NCBI GenBank assembly: GCA_963795715.1
Contig: CAWCIY010000002.1
Coordinates: forward strand, 992,001-1,056,000
Direction of reading: 5' to 3'
Origin: JAFEDN01 sp963795715
Lineage (GTDB): Bacteria > Pseudomonadota > Gammaproteobacteria > Coxiellales > Coxiellaceae
Length of the DNA: 64,000 bases
Part shown: piece by piece, positions 9,426 through 18,499 of the stretch
Layout of the letters: the number at the start of each line of letters is the position of its first letter
How positions within the stretch are numbered: position 1 is the first letter of the stretch
Translations under genes and position numbers: made by a program
The notes under the pieces: model-generated
What the model saw: the letters and a program-made list of their open reading frames with translations, nothing else
Told to the model about the DNA's origin: nothing
Database searches by the model: none

Positions 9426-9889
9426 AGGGTTGATTTAAAAACACTGGCTGAGTAAATTACGATTAGCAAAAAAACTCCTAATAAGGTTGCATGAATTGCT
9501 TTTAAGCCGCGCCACCCGTACCAACTCCGACCAAGCAACAGCACTAAAAAAATAGTCCAAGCGATCATTGCTAATACTGTTTTAGATAATAACAAGGATT
9601 CATTCCACAACAAACTGTGAAAAAAGTAAAAACTCACCATGAGTAACACTGTCAATAATAAAAAACCACAACGATTTACTAAAAATAATTGTCTTTCCAT
9701 GGTTTCGATCGGCGGCAAGCAATGCATCCAAGGGGGCACATGTTTCATTCTTAATAATCGTTCTTGTATAGCCAAGGCCAAAGCCAACACCCCCGCCCCA
9801 GCCAAGACTGTCACTGTCAATATGGAAAGCACAGCATGAAAACGTAAATGCGGAATTAAAATTAGAGAATTTGAATTGCTACCAAGCAT
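9422..9889 (-). CDS. ypjD: YpjD/CcsA-like cytochrome c assembly family protein, N-terminally truncated
   Basis: 155 residues matching only the C-terminal half of the YpjD family (about 265 residues in E. coli). The alignment begins at the segment equivalent to PGMLVHIGLSLFSYATL and includes LPPIETMERQLF (family: MPPLMSIERKMF) and SWYGWRGLKAIHATLLGVFLL. The N-terminal 100 or more residues are missing: an in-frame stop lies just upstream of ATG 9889, then a fragment of the family A repeat starts 37 bp away. The most likely history is truncation by repeat insertion plus deletion. The ypjD-corB-ffh order is conserved in gammaproteobacteria. Function in the truncated state is doubtful. Confidence 0.75.
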   Translation of the reverse strand: MLGSNSNSLILIPHLRFHAVLSILTVTVLAGAGVLALALAIQERLLRMKHVPPWMHCLPPIETMERQLFLVNRCGFLLLTVLLMVSFYFFHSLLWNESLLLSKTVLAMIAWTIFLVLLLGRSWYGWRGLKAIHATLLGVFLLIVIYSASVFKSTL

Positions 9890-9925
9890 TGTTCCATCTT
9901 ACAAGAGCTAGAAGACGAACTCAAC

Positions 9926-10022
9926 CAGCAATTTCCGCTGAAGCCTGGACCCCCAGCCAAGCTGTGGCCCAGGAATGAAGGGGGAGATCGCTCCGCTCTT
10001 CTCCCCCTTGCGAACCCCCATC
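9926..10022 (-). repeat. Family A MITE fragment
   Basis: Read on the minus strand this is the right half of family A. It has the core GCAAGGGGGAGAAGAGCGG followed by a G/C hairpin and ends in the terminal repeat (CTTCAGCGGAAATTGCTG on that strand). It aligns to the right half of the complete copy at 53522-53718, but the other terminus is not recognisable. It lies between the truncated ypjD and ffh, where the divergent promoters should be. Confidence 0.65.
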
Positions 10023-10098
10023 AGGTAATGTCCAATTCAATATGTTAGAATTCAGCAGTCATTATTGATAGTCATTATAATTATAATTGGAGTTTATT

Positions 10099-11470
10099 AT
10101 GTTTAATCAACTCAGCGAAAGATTAACCAACACAATCAAAAGCTTACGAGGTCTTAATCGCTTAACGGAAGCGAATATCCAAGAGACTCTAGAACAGATT
10201 CGTAAAGCATTACTGGAGGCCGACGTGGCCTTGGTTGCCGTAGAGCAATTCATGACGGATATTCGGCAAAAAGCCATTGGTCAAGCGACAATTGCTAAAA
10301 CTCAGCCTGGCGAAACTCTTATCAAACTGGTGAAGGATGAGCTGACTCACCTTTTGGGTGATGCTCAAAGTGAGATTAATCTTAACGCCCCCAGTCCTAT
10401 GGTTATATTAATGGCTGGATTGCAAGGTTCTGGTAAAACGACTTCCACAGCCAAATTAGCTCGATGGTTGCAAACTGTTAAAAAGAAAACAGTAATGCTC
10501 ACTTCTGCTGACATTTACCGGCCAGCAGCGATCGAGCAATTGGCTACCCTAGCCAAACAAGTAGGAGCCCATTTACATCCCAGTTCCGCCAAAGAATCTG
10601 CAGTTGAAATCGCACGCACGGCTCTGGAACAAGCCAAAAAGCAGTTTGTAGATGTGCTCATCATTGATACCGCAGGCCGGCTTGCATATTGATGAAGAAT
10701 TGATGGCGGAAATTGCCAAAATTAGCAATGTTGTCCAGCCTACCGAGACATTGCTGGTGGTCGATAGCATGACCGGCCAAGACGCAGCCAATGTAGCCAA
10801 AACTTTTAACGAAACCTTAGCCCTTACCGGGATTATCTTAACTAAAACTGACGGCGACGCCCGAGGCGGGGCCGCATTGTCAATGCGTATTTTAACCGGT
10901 AAACCCATTAAATTTTTAGGGGCCGGAGAAAAAATGGATGCCTTGACCCCCTTCTATCCCGAACGCGTCGCGGCGCGGATATTGGGTATGGGGGATATTG
11001 TCAGTTTAGTAGAAGAAGCACAACAAAAAATAGATAAGGCAGAAGCCAAAAAAATGGCTCAAAAGCTGCAGAAAGGCCAACGTTTCGACTTCAACGATTT
11101 TCTCACCCAACTTGAGCAAATGAAAAAAATGGGGGGAATGCAGTCCATGATGAGTAAATTGCCGATGATGGGACAATTGCCGGCAAAAGCTACGGCCTTA
11201 TTGGATGATAAACTGTTTGTGAAAATGGAAGCGATCATCCGCTCTATGACAGAAAAAGAGCGTATGTTCCCAGCATTGATCAGCAATTCAGGCTCACGGA
11301 AACAACGCGTGGCAAAGGGTTCCGGTACCACGCCTCAGGATATTGCTCGATTTCTAAAACAGTTTACCCAAATGGAAAAAATGCTGAAAAAATTTCAGGG
11401 TAATAAAATGGCCAAACGTTTGGCGCAGATGCAAGGGCAACTACCACCCGAATGGCAGGATAAATTCTAA
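10099..11470 (+). CDS. ffh: Signal recognition particle protein Ffh, interrupted by +1 frameshift
   Basis: GTPase of the signal recognition particle; it binds 4.5S RNA and signal peptides and docks to FtsY. The start is ATG 10099 with GGAG 8 nt upstream. The first frame encodes the N domain and G1-G3 (GLQGSGKTTS, DTAGRL) and stops at 10692. The second frame encodes HIDEELMAEI, TKTDGDARGGAAL and the Met-rich M domain up to 11470. The break is one extra T in CTTGCAT at 10681-10687; without it the reading is GRLHIDEE, as in the family. Ffh is essential, so a sequence error is the simplest explanation; a real lesion or programmed shift is less likely. It is followed by rpsP-rimM-trmD-rplS. Confidence 0.9.
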
Positions 11471-11477
11471 TCTGCAT

Positions 11478-11510
11478 CAGCAATTGCCGCTGTACTCAGC
11501 GGAATTGCTG
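11478..11510. repeat. Short palindromic derivative of family A terminal repeats
   Basis: 33 bp made of two facing family A ends (CAGCAATTGCCGCTG and its imperfect complement) joined by a few bases, like a copy with its centre deleted. It lies 8 bp after the ffh stop and could form a stable hairpin. The 9 bases on either side match at 7 of 9 positions, compatible with an old target duplication. It lacks a T-run, so it is not a canonical terminator. Confidence 0.6.
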
Positions 11511-11527
11511 AATTTCTATATCTCTTC

Positions 11528-11556
11528 TTGCTTTGAAAAGAAGCTTGTTATAGAAT
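11528..11556 (+). promoter_or_regulatory. Candidate sigma-70 promoter for rpsP operon
   Basis: TTGCTT (11528-11533) and TAGAAT (11551-11556) are separated by 17 bp and lie about 38 bp upstream of the rpsP start. Prediction by eye only. Confidence 0.4.
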
Positions 11557-11593
11557 AAATACCTTTTATTGATGCAATGAGGTAGAAGACAAT

Positions 11594-11923
11594 ATGGTAG
11601 TGATACGCTTGTCCCGGGCTGGGACAAAAAAAGTTCCCTTTTATCATGTAGTAGTGGCTGATCAACGCAAGCCCCGAGACGGCCGCTTTATCGAACAAGT
11701 GGGATATTATGACGCCGTGCCCAGAGGCCGTGCGAAAAAGATTGAATTAAACCAAGATCGTATCAACTACTGGATTGGTAAAGGGGCTCAGCCTTCTTCC
11801 CGAGTGAACCATGTAATTAAGGAATTTGCACAATTCACGGCAACCGGTGAGTTTCCAGTTAAAAAACCGCGTAAGAAACCCGTTAAAAAAGCTGAAACTT
11901 CAGAAACGCCTGCGGGAACCTAA
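11594..11923 (+). CDS. rpsP: 30S ribosomal protein S16 (bS16)
   Basis: A 109-residue ribosomal protein of the small subunit. The N-terminus MVVIRLSRAGTKKVPFYHVVVAD and the motif RDGRFIEQVGYYDAVP are diagnostic of bS16. It has a Lys/Pro-rich C-terminal extension (VKKPRKKPVKKAE) beyond the usual core of about 80 residues. It is the first gene of the conserved rpsP-rimM-trmD-rplS cluster; the rimM frame begins 3 nt after its stop. Confidence 0.97.
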   Translation: MVVIRLSRAGTKKVPFYHVVVADQRKPRDGRFIEQVGYYDAVPRGRAKKIELNQDRINYWIGKGAQPSSRVNHVIKEFAQFTATGEFPVKKPRKKPVKKAETSETPAGT

Positions 11924-11926
11924 TCT

Positions 11927-12421
11927 ATTAGTAAAATTGTAGTAGGTAAATTTGGCCAAAGTTACGGCGTGCATGGTTGGTTGAAAGTGCATTCATTTAC
12001 TGAACCTGCTGAGAAAATTCTGGAATATTTTCCGTGGCAGGTTTATCACCTAAATCAATGGCAGCCGGTTGAGCTACTCAATACACAGATAAAAGACCGT
12101 CATATTATTGTGCAACTACAAGGTTGCACTACGCCGGAAGCAGCCAAAACATATACCAATAATTCAATTGCCATAGCGCGCGAGCAGCTCCCTGCTCTAC
12201 CGGCAGATGAATATTACTGGAGCGATTTAATCGGTCTAAAAGTAATCAATCACGAAAATGTCGATTTTGGAATAGTGGAATCAGTCATGGCCACCGGTTC
12301 AAACGATGTTTTGATTGTAAAAGGCGACCGTAGACGTCTTTTACCTTATACTCATGAAGTGATTATTGAAGTGAATTTGAAGATGAGAATTATTAAAGTG
12401 GATTGGGAGGCTGATTTTTAG
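11927..12421 (+). CDS. rimM: Ribosome maturation factor RimM, probable ATT start
   Basis: 16S rRNA-processing factor that binds S19 and helps assemble the 30S head. The conserved N-terminal strand reads SKIVVGKFGQSYGVHGWLKV, so the protein must begin near 11927. The only codon that fits the family N-terminus is ATT (11927-11929), directly after the rpsP TAA and one codon; no ATG, GTG or TTG lies between. The first standard start, GTG 11969, would remove the first beta strand. The PRC-barrel part follows (EYYWSDLIGLKVIN, ATGSNDVLIVKG, RLLPYTHEVI). The stop overlaps the trmD GTG (TAGTG). An ATT start is known for infC; an ATG-to-ATT sequence error is the alternative. Confidence 0.88.
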   Translation: MSKIVVGKFGQSYGVHGWLKVHSFTEPAEKILEYFPWQVYHLNQWQPVELLNTQIKDRHIIVQLQGCTTPEAAKTYTNNSIAIAREQLPALPADEYYWSDLIGLKVINHENVDFGIVESVMATGSNDVLIVKGDRRRLLPYTHEVIIEVNLKMRIIKVDWEADF

Positions 12422-13155
12422 TGCGTTTACAAATCATCAGCTTATTTCCAGATATGTTCCAGGCACTGAATTATGGCATAGTAGGACGCGCCTTAGAGAA
12501 AAAACTGTTGCAATTACAATTATGGAACCCGCGCGATTTTACCACAGACCCTTATCATAAAGTGGATGATCGGCCTTACGGCGGCGGCCCTGGAATGGTT
12601 ATGAAAGCTGAACCTCTGCAACAAGCCATCCATGCTGCTAAATTGCAGTCCGGTTCAAACACCCCAGTGCATTATTTATCGCCACAAGGAAAACCGCTCA
12701 CTCAGGCCGCAATCCAGGAATTAGCACAACGATCAGACTTAATTTTACTTTCTGGCAGATATGAAGGCATTGATCAACGATTGATTGATTCAACTGTGGA
12801 TGAAACATGGTCTATTGGAGATTTTGTAGTCAGCGGGGGTGAGTTACCTATAATGCTCTTGATTGATGCTATGGTGAGGTTATTACCGGGAGCCTTAGGA
12901 GACCCAGAATCAGCCTGTTTTGATTCGTTTAGCAATGGTTTATTGGATCATCCGCATTATACTCGTCCCCCCGAGTGGAATGACCAAAAGGTACCCGAAG
13001 TACTGCTGGGGGGCGATCACCAGGCCATCGCACGATGGAGAATGCAACAATCATTAAAAAATACTTGGCAAATGCGTCCAGATCTGTTAAAAATAGCAAC
13101 TCTGAGTCATGAACAGCAACAGCTTTTAGAAGAGATGATATGCAAAACAAAATAA
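12421..13155 (+). CDS. trmD: tRNA (guanine-N1-)-methyltransferase
   Basis: 244 residues; methylates G37 of tRNAs using S-adenosylmethionine. SPOUT-class knot motifs are present: the substrate segment DDRPYGGGPGMVMK, LSPQGKPLTQ, LLSGRYEGIDQRLID and WSIGDFVVSGGELP. GTG start overlaps the rimM stop (TAGTG) with GGGAGG upstream, indicating translational coupling. The last 16 bp overlap rplS. Length and motifs are normal. Confidence 0.97.
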   Translation: MRLQIISLFPDMFQALNYGIVGRALEKKLLQLQLWNPRDFTTDPYHKVDDRPYGGGPGMVMKAEPLQQAIHAAKLQSGSNTPVHYLSPQGKPLTQAAIQELAQRSDLILLSGRYEGIDQRLIDSTVDETWSIGDFVVSGGELPIMLLIDAMVRLLPGALGDPESACFDSFSNGLLDHPHYTRPPEWNDQKVPEVLLGGDHQAIARWRMQQSLKNTWQMRPDLLKIATLSHEQQQLLEEMICKTK

Positions 13156-13526
13156 TACAAGCCCTTGAAGCAGAACGCATGCAAGGCAAAAAAATTACCC
13201 AATTCGCCCCCGGGGACGCTGTAGTAGTACAGGTAAAAGTCAAAGAAGGTGACCGCGAACGCGTTCAAGCCTTTGAGGGCGTGGTGATTGCCATTCGTAA
13301 CCGCGGACTCAACTCTGCGATTACCGTACGTAAGATCTCTCATGGTGAGGGTGTGGAACGCGTATTCCCAATTTACAGTCCCATGATTGAGAATATCCAG
13401 GTAAAACGCCGTGGTCATGTTCGTCGTGCTAAACTCTATTATTTACGTAACTTGGAAGGCCGCAAAGCCCGCATCCGCGAAAAATTAGTAAAAGACAAAA
13501 GCAGCGAAGAAAATACTGCTGAATAG
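13140..13526 (+). CDS. rplS: 50S ribosomal protein L19 (bL19)
   Basis: 128 residues, at the 30S-50S interface. Diagnostic segments are FAPGDAVVVQVKVKEG, RVQAFEGVVIAIRNRG and VERVFPIYSPMIENIQVKRRGHVRRAKLYYLR (split here as the L19 signature). The ATG at 13140 lies inside the trmD 3' end, a 16-bp overlap that is unusual but keeps the normal L19 N-terminus. It is the last gene of the cluster; a long palindrome follows 4 bp after the stop. Confidence 0.97.
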   Translation: MQNKIIQALEAERMQGKKITQFAPGDAVVVQVKVKEGDRERVQAFEGVVIAIRNRGLNSAITVRKISHGEGVERVFPIYSPMIENIQVKRRGHVRRAKLYYLRNLEGRKARIREKLVKDKSSEENTAE

Positions 13527-13530
13527 TTTC

Positions 13531-13618
13531 TTGTCATTGCGAGCGTTAGCGAAGCAATCCAGTTCAGGGTTTCTACACAGTTTGAACTGGATTGCTTCGC
13601 TAACGCTCGCAATGACAA
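13531..13618. repeat. Long palindromic repeat (family B), possible terminator of rplS
   Basis: A perfect 36-bp inverted repeat (13531-13566 and 13583-13618) with a 16-nt loop. The arm begins TTGTCATTGCGAGCGTTAGC. It fills the gap between the convergent rplS and MFS genes. Single arms or fragments of the same sequence occur near 6633-6657, 32790-32815, 33593-33623 and 33781-33791. An RNA hairpin this long would block read-through in both directions; it is not followed by a T-run. Confidence 0.8.
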
Positions 13619-13628
13619 ATACTCTCTC

Positions 13629-14888
13629 TTAAAATGACTGACCATTTCTACGCAAGTCTGGCAAAAATCGGGACAAGATAGCCGCCAAAAATAAGCCTAT
13701 TGGTAAAACACTCAAAGCGATTTGATACTGAGGCACTGTATAATGCTTCGCGTGATGACTTGAAAGCGCCAATAAAAAACCGGCTAGCGGCTGAATTAAC
13801 GGCGCACTGCCTACAGATAGCATATTGACAAAACCTACACAGGTAGAACGCATATGCCTCGGGACAATTTCATTGGCGATTACAAAAGTAAGTACATAAG
13901 CGCTTCCTGTAAACCCCAGTAAAAACATGATGAATCCAACCCACCCAAGCGGCAGATGTGGTAAATAAATAACCATGCTCATCAGAATTAAAGAAGCGAT
14001 GGCCCCATAAAGGGTAATTTGCCGGCGCCAAGCAAAATGGCTATCGATCCAAGCGAGCAGCGGTCCCCCTATACACACGCCAATAAAAACTAAGTTGCAA
14101 ATAAATGCGGCCATGGTCAAAGAAACATGATGAGCAGTTTGTATAAATTGAACTCCCCATAGAGCAATAAAAACCGTTTGCACTGAAAACATCAGTCCAG
14201 AATAAATACCGTTAATCCATGCCACTTTGCTGTGAATCAGCATTTTAATATCATCCCAAAAATGAGTTTCGGGCAAAGGCAAAGGCACAGTTCCAGGCGG
14301 CGAATCCCTTATGATTGTCCACAATAACACGGCGATAACAGCAGCTATGATGGCCGCACCAGCAATGCAGGCACGCCAGCCATAGACCAAAACTAAATGC
14401 GCTAATAGCGTGCCTCCAAACATAGCCCCAAACATACCTACGGTCTCCGCCACTGCCACCATCACTGCAAATCGTTTCACAGAGAACCATCGAGAAATTA
14501 AGCTTAAAGAGCCGACAAAAGCAAACGCTCCACCAGTCCCCATAATTAACCTTCCGATGATTGCCCAGTGTAACAACGTGGCATGAGAAAAAATCCAACA
14601 TCCTATGCCGCAAATGGTAGCGCCGAAAGTTAAAATAATACGTGGCCCAAACCGATCTATTAAAATGCCAGCAGGCGCCTGTAATGTGACATAGATATAG
14701 TAGTAGGTACTGGCTAGGACGCTGGCCCCTAACGCGGTTAATTCAAAACTGTCCATCAACCCGTCGACGATATCAGCAGATGACAATTGCAGAAAAAATT
14801 GAAATAATAAAAAAATTGCAGAAACTGACCAGACGATCCAAGCTAATACTGTGTGGTTGGGTTTCCGAACTTTTAACATTAATTTCAT
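13629..14888 (-). CDS. Major facilitator superfamily transporter
   Basis: About 419 residues with 12 hydrophobic segments. The MFS loop 2-3 signature is present as GILIDRFGPRIIL (near residue 70), and the second half has a large cytosolic loop around residue 200. I choose ATG 14888; a longer frame from 14936 would run into the divergent ygfZ gene, leaving only 11 bp between the two starts. The overall pattern is similar to the nitrate/oxalate- or hexuronate-type MFS proteins of intracellular gammaproteobacteria, but the substrate cannot be named. Confidence 0.85.
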   Translation of the reverse strand: MKLMLKVRKPNHTVLAWIVWSVSAIFLLFQFFLQLSSADIVDGLMDSFELTALGASVLASTYYYIYVTLQAPAGILIDRFGPRIILTFGATICGIGCWIFSHATLLHWAIIGRLIMGTGGAFAFVGSLSLISRWFSVKRFAVMVAVAETVGMFGAMFGGTLLAHLVLVYGWRACIAGAAIIAAVIAVLLWTIIRDSPPGTVPLPLPETHFWDDIKMLIHSKVAWINGIYSGLMFSVQTVFIALWGVQFIQTAHHVSLTMAAFICNLVFIGVCIGGPLLAWIDSHFAWRRQITLYGAIASLILMSMVIYLPHLPLGWVGFIMFLLGFTGSAYVLTFVIANEIVPRHMRSTCVGFVNMLSVGSAPLIQPLAGFLLALSSHHAKHYTVPQYQIALSVLPIGLFLAAILSRFLPDLRRNGQSF

Positions 14889-14899
14889 AACTAGATTAT

Positions 14900-15739
14900 A
14901 TGAAAAAACCAACCCGTTGGGTAGCTGTTCCCTCACTAGCCGTTATTGAAATAAACGGAGAAAAAGCCAGCCAGTTTCTCCAAGGGCAATTTACCTGTGA
15001 TATTCGTTTGCTGGAAAGTCAGCAAGCCATTTTCACTGCTTGCTGCGACCATAAAGGACGAATGTTAGTCAATGGCTGGTTAGCCCGTTGGCAGGAAAAA
15101 TACCTCTTTTTCTTAACCAAAGAGATGGTGAACATTGCAATATCACACTTACAAAAATTTGCGGTTTTTTCCAAAGTGAGCTTGCAAAAAACTACCGCCT
15201 GGCAAATGCTCAATTTCATCGGACCATTAACGGAGAGCTTAGCCACGGGGTTGATTTATAGTTCAGTCCCTTTCCACACCGTCATGGGGTCCAAAACAGA
15301 TATCCAAAAATTAAAAAACTTTTTGATTGAACAGAATTTTTCAGAAGTAAATCCTGAGTTAATTTGGATAATGAACCAGTTAGTATTAATAAAACCTGCT
15401 ACCAGCTTACAGTTTATCCCACAAATGATCGGCTTGGAGAAATTGGGCGGAGTCAGTGTGACCAAAGGGTGCTATGTGGGACAAGAAGTCATAGCAAGAA
15501 CACATCATTTAGGCCAATTAAAGCGCCATCTGCATCTTTTACAGCTGCAAGAAACTTCGGCAATGACTCAAGTGGGCGATTCGGTGTTTAATTCACAAAA
15601 GGAAATAGTCGGCCAAGTTGCAGAACTCACTCCTAGTCCCGAGGGAGGGCATTTACTGCTGGCAGTGATACAAGACCGGGCTGCTCAATCCCCGCTGTTT
15701 AATGCACAAGATCAATCTTTGATTTTACTTGATCATTAA
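14900..15739 (+). CDS. ygfZ: Folate-binding protein YgfZ
   Basis: 279 residues of the GcvT-like YgfZ/IBA57 family, which uses tetrahydrofolate and supports maturation or repair of some Fe-S enzymes. The family signature K-G-C-Y-x-G-Q-E is present as TKGCYVGQEVIARTHHLG (near residue 190). The N-terminus has the expected GEKASQFLQGQFTCDI. The start at 14900 is only 11 bp from the divergent MFS start, so any promoter must overlap a coding region. It ends before the convergent lysS. Confidence 0.92.
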   Translation: MKKPTRWVAVPSLAVIEINGEKASQFLQGQFTCDIRLLESQQAIFTACCDHKGRMLVNGWLARWQEKYLFFLTKEMVNIAISHLQKFAVFSKVSLQKTTAWQMLNFIGPLTESLATGLIYSSVPFHTVMGSKTDIQKLKNFLIEQNFSEVNPELIWIMNQLVLIKPATSLQFIPQMIGLEKLGGVSVTKGCYVGQEVIARTHHLGQLKRHLHLLQLQETSAMTQVGDSVFNSQKEIVGQVAELTPSPEGGHLLLAVIQDRAAQSPLFNAQDQSLILLDH

Positions 15740-15841
15740 AAATAGTCGGACTAGAAATCTCAGTTAAAACTTGATCGATACTTTTCGAGTAATTTTATTT
15801 CTGCAATCGGAATTAATTTTCATAGCCTGCCCCCTATGGGT

Positions 15842-17336
15842 TCAATCTTTAGCTCTCAGCAACGGAAACAAAATCACATCTCGGATAGAGGCGCTGTCGG
15901 TAAATAACATAGCCAGACGATCAATACCGATCCCCTCCCCTGCGGTCGGCGGCAAACCGTATTCTAAAGCAGTGACGTAATCGGCATCATATATCATAGC
16001 TTCCTCATCACCCTCAGCCCTTGCTTGCAGCTGCTGCTCAAAACGGCGAGCTTGATCTTCTGGATCATTTAACTCTGAGAAACCATTGGCCAGTTCCCGT
16101 CCAGCGATATACAGCTCAAACCGATCGGTAATAAAAGGATTTTGATCATTGGCGCGAGCCAGCGGCGAGACTTCTGCTGGATATTCGGTAATAAAAGTAG
16201 GTTGTATCAGTTTTTCTTCGACAAAAGCTTCAAACAAAGCACTTTGCAGTTTACCTAAGCCAGAACTATCGGGAACACCCAAATTAAATTTTCTGGCCAA
16301 TTCCCTAGCCTGTTTTTCATCGTCCAACTGCTCGGCAGTCATTTGCGGGCAATGACGAAGTATGGCTGCCCTCATGGTTAACCTTTGAAATGGCTGACTT
16401 AAATCAATGGCCATACCCTGATAATTTAATTGCAAAGTACCCAACACTTTTTCCGCCAAATATCGCAACATTTTTTCTGTAAACTGCATGAGATAGTGGT
16501 AATCTTTATAAGCCTGATAAAATTCCAGCATAGTGAATTCAGGATTATGGCGGGTTGAAATACCTTCATTTCGAAAATTACGATTAATTTCATAAACCTG
16601 TTCAAAACCGCCCACCACCAATCTCTTTAGATATAATTCAGGCGCAATTCGTAAATACAGCTCCATATCCATGGCATTATGATGCGTAGTAAAAGGTTTG
16701 GCTGCCGCACCGCCGGGTTGTGGCTGCATCATCGGTGTTTCTACTTCAATAAAACCATGTTCATCAAGAAATTTTCTTAATTCACTAATCAATTTCGAAC
16801 GAATTTGAAAAATACGTTTAGTATCGTCATTTACCAATAAATCTAAATAGCGTTGTCGAAATCGTTGTTCTTGATCTGTAAGGCCATGAAATTTATCAGG
16901 CAGAGGATGCAATGATTTCGCCAATAACTGAATCTCATCGACCTTAATAGATAATTCTCCGGTTTGGGTTTTAAAAATAACTCCACTTGCGCCAATAATA
17001 TCACCCAAGTCCCAGGTCTTAAATTCGTTATAAACACCTTCTGCTAAGTGATCACGGGCAATATAAAGTTGAATACGACCCGACATATCTTGCAAATGAG
17101 CAAAACTGGCTTTACCCATTAGACGACGAGTCATCATGCGCCCCGCCACTTTTACTTGCACCGGTTGTCTGATTGAGCGTATCCGCATTCATGCCAGCGT
17201 ATTTTTGCAATAATTCCTGCGCCAAAGCATCGCGCTGAAAATCATTAGGATAGGCATTGCCCTGCTGGCGCAAAGCGTTTAATTTTAGTCTTGCGCTGCG
17301 ATAACTTGTTCGTTGGATTCAGATTATCATATCCAT
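15842..17336 (-). CDS. lysS: Lysyl-tRNA synthetase, class II, N-terminus frameshifted
   Basis: The continuous frame (17188-15842) holds the OB-fold (VKVAGRMMTRRLMGKASFAHLQD) and the class II catalytic domain: motif 2 FRNEGISTRHNPEFTMLEF and motif 3 near the end, GEGIGIDRLAMLF. The first 50 or so residues lie upstream in other frames (SQRKTK, then LNALRQQGNAYPNDFQRDAL, then YAGMNADTLNQT). They align well with LysS once single-base changes are made near 17327, 17283 and 17165. The likely start, ATG 17336, is 3 nt after the prfB stop, the usual prfB-lysS order. An essential gene with three small indels in 170 bp points to sequence error, though decay is possible. Confidence 0.85.
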
Positions 17337-17339
17337 CGT

Positions 17340-18441
17340 TTAAACCCCTTCTTTTAAACTGGCTTCAATAAATTGATCCAGATCCCCGTCTAATACAGCT
17401 TGGGTATTGCGTGGTTTCTACACCGGTACGCAAATCTTTAATTCGCGCAGCATCCAAAACATAGGAACGAATTTGGCTTCCCCAGCTAATAGCAGATTTC
17501 CCTTCCTCTAAAGCTTGTAGTTGCGATTTTTTCTTTTGCTCTTCCAATTCATACAATTTAGCCTTAAGCTGCTTCATCGCTGAAGAACGATTTTTATGCT
17601 GGGAACGGTCGCTTTGACATTGCACGACAATTCCCGTGGGCATATGCGTTAAACGAATTGCAGAATCGGTTTTATTTACATGCTGACCACCCGCGCCGCT
17701 GGCGCGATAAGTATCGGTGCGAATATCCGCGGGATTAATTTCAATCTGAATATCATCCGAAATTTCCGGAGAAACAAATACAGAGGCAAAAGAGGTATGG
17801 CGGCGATTGCCTGAATCAAAAGGCGATTTTCTCACTAGGCGATGGACTCCGGTTTCAGTTCGCAACCAGCCAAAAGCATATTCTCCTTCAACGTGTACTG
17901 TGGCGCTTTTTATCCCGGCCACTTCGCCGGCAGATACCTCGATAATAGTCGTTTTAAAACTATGCTGATCGCACCAGCGTAAATACATGCGCAATATCAT
18001 TTCGGCCCAATCTTGAGCTTCGGTTCCACCCGAACCAGAATTGATTTCTAAATAGGCGTTATTAGGGTCCATAGGATGAGAAAACATTTTTTTAAATTCT
18101 AAATCCTCGATCCGGCGGCGTAACTGATTGACTTCTGCAACCACTAACTCAAAAGCCTCAGCATCTTCTTCCGCTTTGGCCATTTCTAATAATTCAGTAT
18201 TTTCACGATGGGCTTTTTCTAGTTGTTCGTAAAGATCAACGGTAAATTCCAGTTGAGAGCGTTCTCTCCCCAATTCTTGCGCTGCAGCACGGATTTTTCC
18301 AGATATCTGGGTTTTCTAGTTCAGCACGTACTTGCGGTCAGGCGCTGACGCTTATTTTCATAGTCAAAGATACCCCCGAAGCGCGTGCAAGCGCTCACCT
18401 AAGTTCGCTAACAAATCAAACAACCAATTGGTTTCCAGCAT
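17340..18441 (-). CDS. prfB: Peptide chain release factor 2 with programmed frameshift plus extra indels
   Basis: Release factor for UGA and UAA. The long frame (18273-17365) carries the domain 2 SPF motif (KSPFDSGNRRHTSF) and the catalytic GGQ (RASGAGGQHVNKTDSA). The true start is ATG 18441 (MLETNWLFDLLANLGERL). Codon 26 is the in-frame TGA of the normal autoregulatory +1 frameshift. Three further indels are not expected: an extra G near 18339, a net +1 near 18300 and an extra A near 17417. Correcting them gives DYENKRQRLTQVRAELE, NPDIW and VETRNTQAVLDGDLDQ, ending at 17340. These three are probably sequence errors. Confidence 0.88.
18364..18378 (-). promoter_or_regulatory. RF2 programmed +1 frameshift site
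   Basis: On the minus strand the sequence CGGGGGTATCTTTGAC contains the canonical elements: an internal Shine-Dalgarno-like GGGGG, a 3-nt spacer, the slippery CTT and the in-frame TGA followed by C. When RF2 is scarce the ribosome shifts and makes full-length protein. Confidence 0.93.
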
Positions 18442-18499
18442 AAAATATTCTCAAAATGGCAAAGCGTTAAGATATTATTAACCCGTGTAAAAGTCAAAC

